A program made the position numbers and the translations under genes. Below, piece by piece: positions 4,806-5,602 of a DNA stretch of 5,602 nt (the stretch's first letter is position 1; every line of letters begins with the position of its first letter). The stretch is taken from positions 1-5,602 of the forward strand of contig JAICMT010000130.1 in the NCBI GenBank assembly GCA_025929125.1, read 5' to 3'. The DNA is from Acidobacteriaceae bacterium (GTDB lineage: Bacteria > Acidobacteriota > Terriglobia > Terriglobales > Acidobacteriaceae). The notes under the pieces were generated by a model that saw only the letters and a program-made list of their open reading frames with translations, made no database searches and was not told the origin of the DNA.

Positions 4806-5602
4806 GCCGAGACAATCTTCGATGTGGTGGTGGTGGGCGGCGGGCCTGCCGGGTATACGTGTGGCATTCGCTGCGCTCAGTATGGTTTGAAGGTAGCGCT
4901 GATTGACGCCAACGACCGGCTGGGCGGCACCTGCCTGCTGTGGGGTTGCATTCCGACGAAGGCGATGCTGTTCTCGGCCGAGCTGTGGGATCACCTGAAG
5001 CACGCCGATCGATACGGGATCACCGGCGTCGAGGGGCGGAAGGTCGACTGGAAGGGCGTGCTGGCGCGGAAGGACGACGTGATCTCGCGGCACACGAAGG
5101 GCCTCGACTTTTTGATGAAGAAGAACAAGATCACCACCTTTAAAGGTTACGGGCGGCTGACCGGGGCGGCGAAGGATGGCGTTCACTCGGTCGAGGTGAA
5201 GGGCGCGGACGGCAAGACGCAGACGGTGAAGGGAAAGAAGCTGGTGCTGGCCACCGGGTCCGACGCGCGCATGCTGCCCGGGTACAAGGCCGACGACACG
5301 ATTCTGACCAACTACGAAATTCTGAAGATCGGCGAGATGCCGAAGTCGCTGGTGGTCATCGGCTCGGGCGCGGTGGGCGTGGAGTTCGCGTCGGTGTTCC
5401 AGAGCTTCGGGGCCGAGGTCTCGATCCTCGAAATGCTGCCGCGGATCGTTCCGGTGGAGGACGAGGAGATCTCCAAGGAGCTGCTGCGGCAGTACAAGAA
5501 GCGCGGGATCGATGTAAACCTTTCGATCAAGGACACGAAGATCGAGAAGAACAAGATCACCACCTTTAAAGGTTACGGGCGGCTGACCGGGGCGGCGAAG
5601 GA
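4803..5602 (+). CDS. lpdA: Dihydrolipoamide dehydrogenase, E3 (C-terminus cut by window edge)
   Basis: The flavoprotein E3 subunit of pyruvate and 2-oxoglutarate dehydrogenase complexes; it reoxidises dihydrolipoamide using FAD and NAD+. The 266 codons present show the FAD-binding loop GGGPAGY (12-18), the redox-active disulfide in GGTCLLWGCIPTK (Cys44, Cys49), the ATGS segment (150-153), and the NAD-binding GSGAVGVEFA (187-196). The family is about 460-480 residues, so the central and interface domains with the catalytic His-Glu are outside the window. It follows the macro-domain gene by 45 nt on the same strand, so read-through is possible. The odd point is that residues 249-266 repeat residues 107-124 exactly, also at DNA level. 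In the family, the first copy is where such a sequence belongs, and the second falls inside the NAD domain where different sequence is expected. The tail from about 5545 is therefore suspect and may not belong to the real gene. Confidence 0.93.
   Translation, partial: MAETIFDVVVVGGGPAGYTCGIRCAQYGLKVALIDANDRLGGTCLLWGCIPTKAMLFSAELWDHLKHADRYGITGVEGRKVDWKGVLARKDDVISRHTKGLDFLMKKNKITTFKGYGRLTGAAKDGVHSVEVKGADGKTQTVKGKKLVLATGSDARMLPGYKADDTILTNYEILKIGEMPKSLVVIGSGAVGVEFASVFQSFGAEVSILEMLPRIVPVEDEEISKELLRQYKKRGIDVNLSIKDTKIEKNKITTFKGYGRLTGAAK
5119..5176 (+). repeat. 58-bp direct repeat, copy 1 (native position)
   Basis: Identical base for base to 5545-5602, 426 bp (142 codons) downstream and in the same reading frame. 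It encodes the KNKITTFKGYGRLTGAAK segment (residues 107-124) at the position where E3 enzymes normally have a similar sequence. Confidence 0.95.
5545..5602 (+). repeat. 58-bp direct repeat, copy 2 (window end, probably misplaced)
   Basis: Exact copy of 5119-5176 reaching the last base of the window. Identity starts abruptly after GAG at 5544-5546, within a shared short run (AGAAGAACAAGATC). It is not expected at this position of the protein, so it is either a join made by the assembler or a true in-frame duplication of 426 bp. Confidence 0.9.

Noticed and set aside
4209..5543. A 15-base identity, AAGGACACGAAGATC, at 4209-4223 (macro gene) and 5529-5543 (lpdA)
   Set aside because: Both encode KDTKI with the favoured codons of this genome; flanks differ. 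A chance match, unlike the 58-bp repeat.

Overview
The window looks like part of a G+C-rich bacterial chromosome or metagenomic contig. The best guess is an Acidobacteriota (Terriglobia-like) organism. This rests on the gene style: a CLLWGC-type dihydrolipoamide dehydrogenase, a tiny KAAKK-repeat lysine-rich peptide, and a bacterial lipase-maturation-factor homologue. The assignment is an inference and was not tested by any search. There are no mobile elements, CRISPR arrays, or rRNA or tRNA genes.

Layout: (1) 1-972, minus strand: citrate synthase, cut by the left edge, with all three catalytic residues present, a good ribosome site and a sigma70-like promoter at 1015-1044. (2) 973-1198: a divergent intergenic region with a G+C-rich foldable block and an A+T-rich 20-bp inverted repeat. 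(3) 1199-2041, plus strand: an unrecognised single-pass membrane protein with a long coiled coil and a conserved-looking C-terminal domain. (4) 2085-2111: a perfect 11-bp hairpin that probably terminates transcription from both sides. (5) 2133-2192, minus strand: a 19-residue lysine-rich peptide gene with its own promoter, a leader of two stem-loops, a ribosome site and a terminator, all within about 165 nt. (6) 2429-2671, plus strand: a small zinc-ribbon protein, probably starting at TTG. (7) 2729-4180: a lipase maturation factor family membrane protein. (8) 4206-4757: a macro-domain (ADP-ribose/O-acetyl-ADP-ribose deacetylase-like) protein. (9) 4803-5602: the N-terminal half of dihydrolipoamide dehydrogenase (E3), starting at TTG and running off the right edge.

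Genes 6 to 9 run in the same direction with gaps of 57, 25 and 45 nt, so they could be co-transcribed; the 25-nt gap between 7 and 8 is the strongest case. Citrate synthase and E3 both serve the TCA cycle and 2-oxoacid oxidation, but they lie on opposite strands and are separated by unrelated genes, so no shared operon is implied.

The two points that most merit a second look are: the last 58 bases, which are an exact, in-frame copy of a segment 426 bp upstream inside the same gene, placed where the E3 family would not have it (probably an assembly error at a contig end); and the compact lysine-rich peptide unit with its structured leader. I see no convincing multi-gene novel system.
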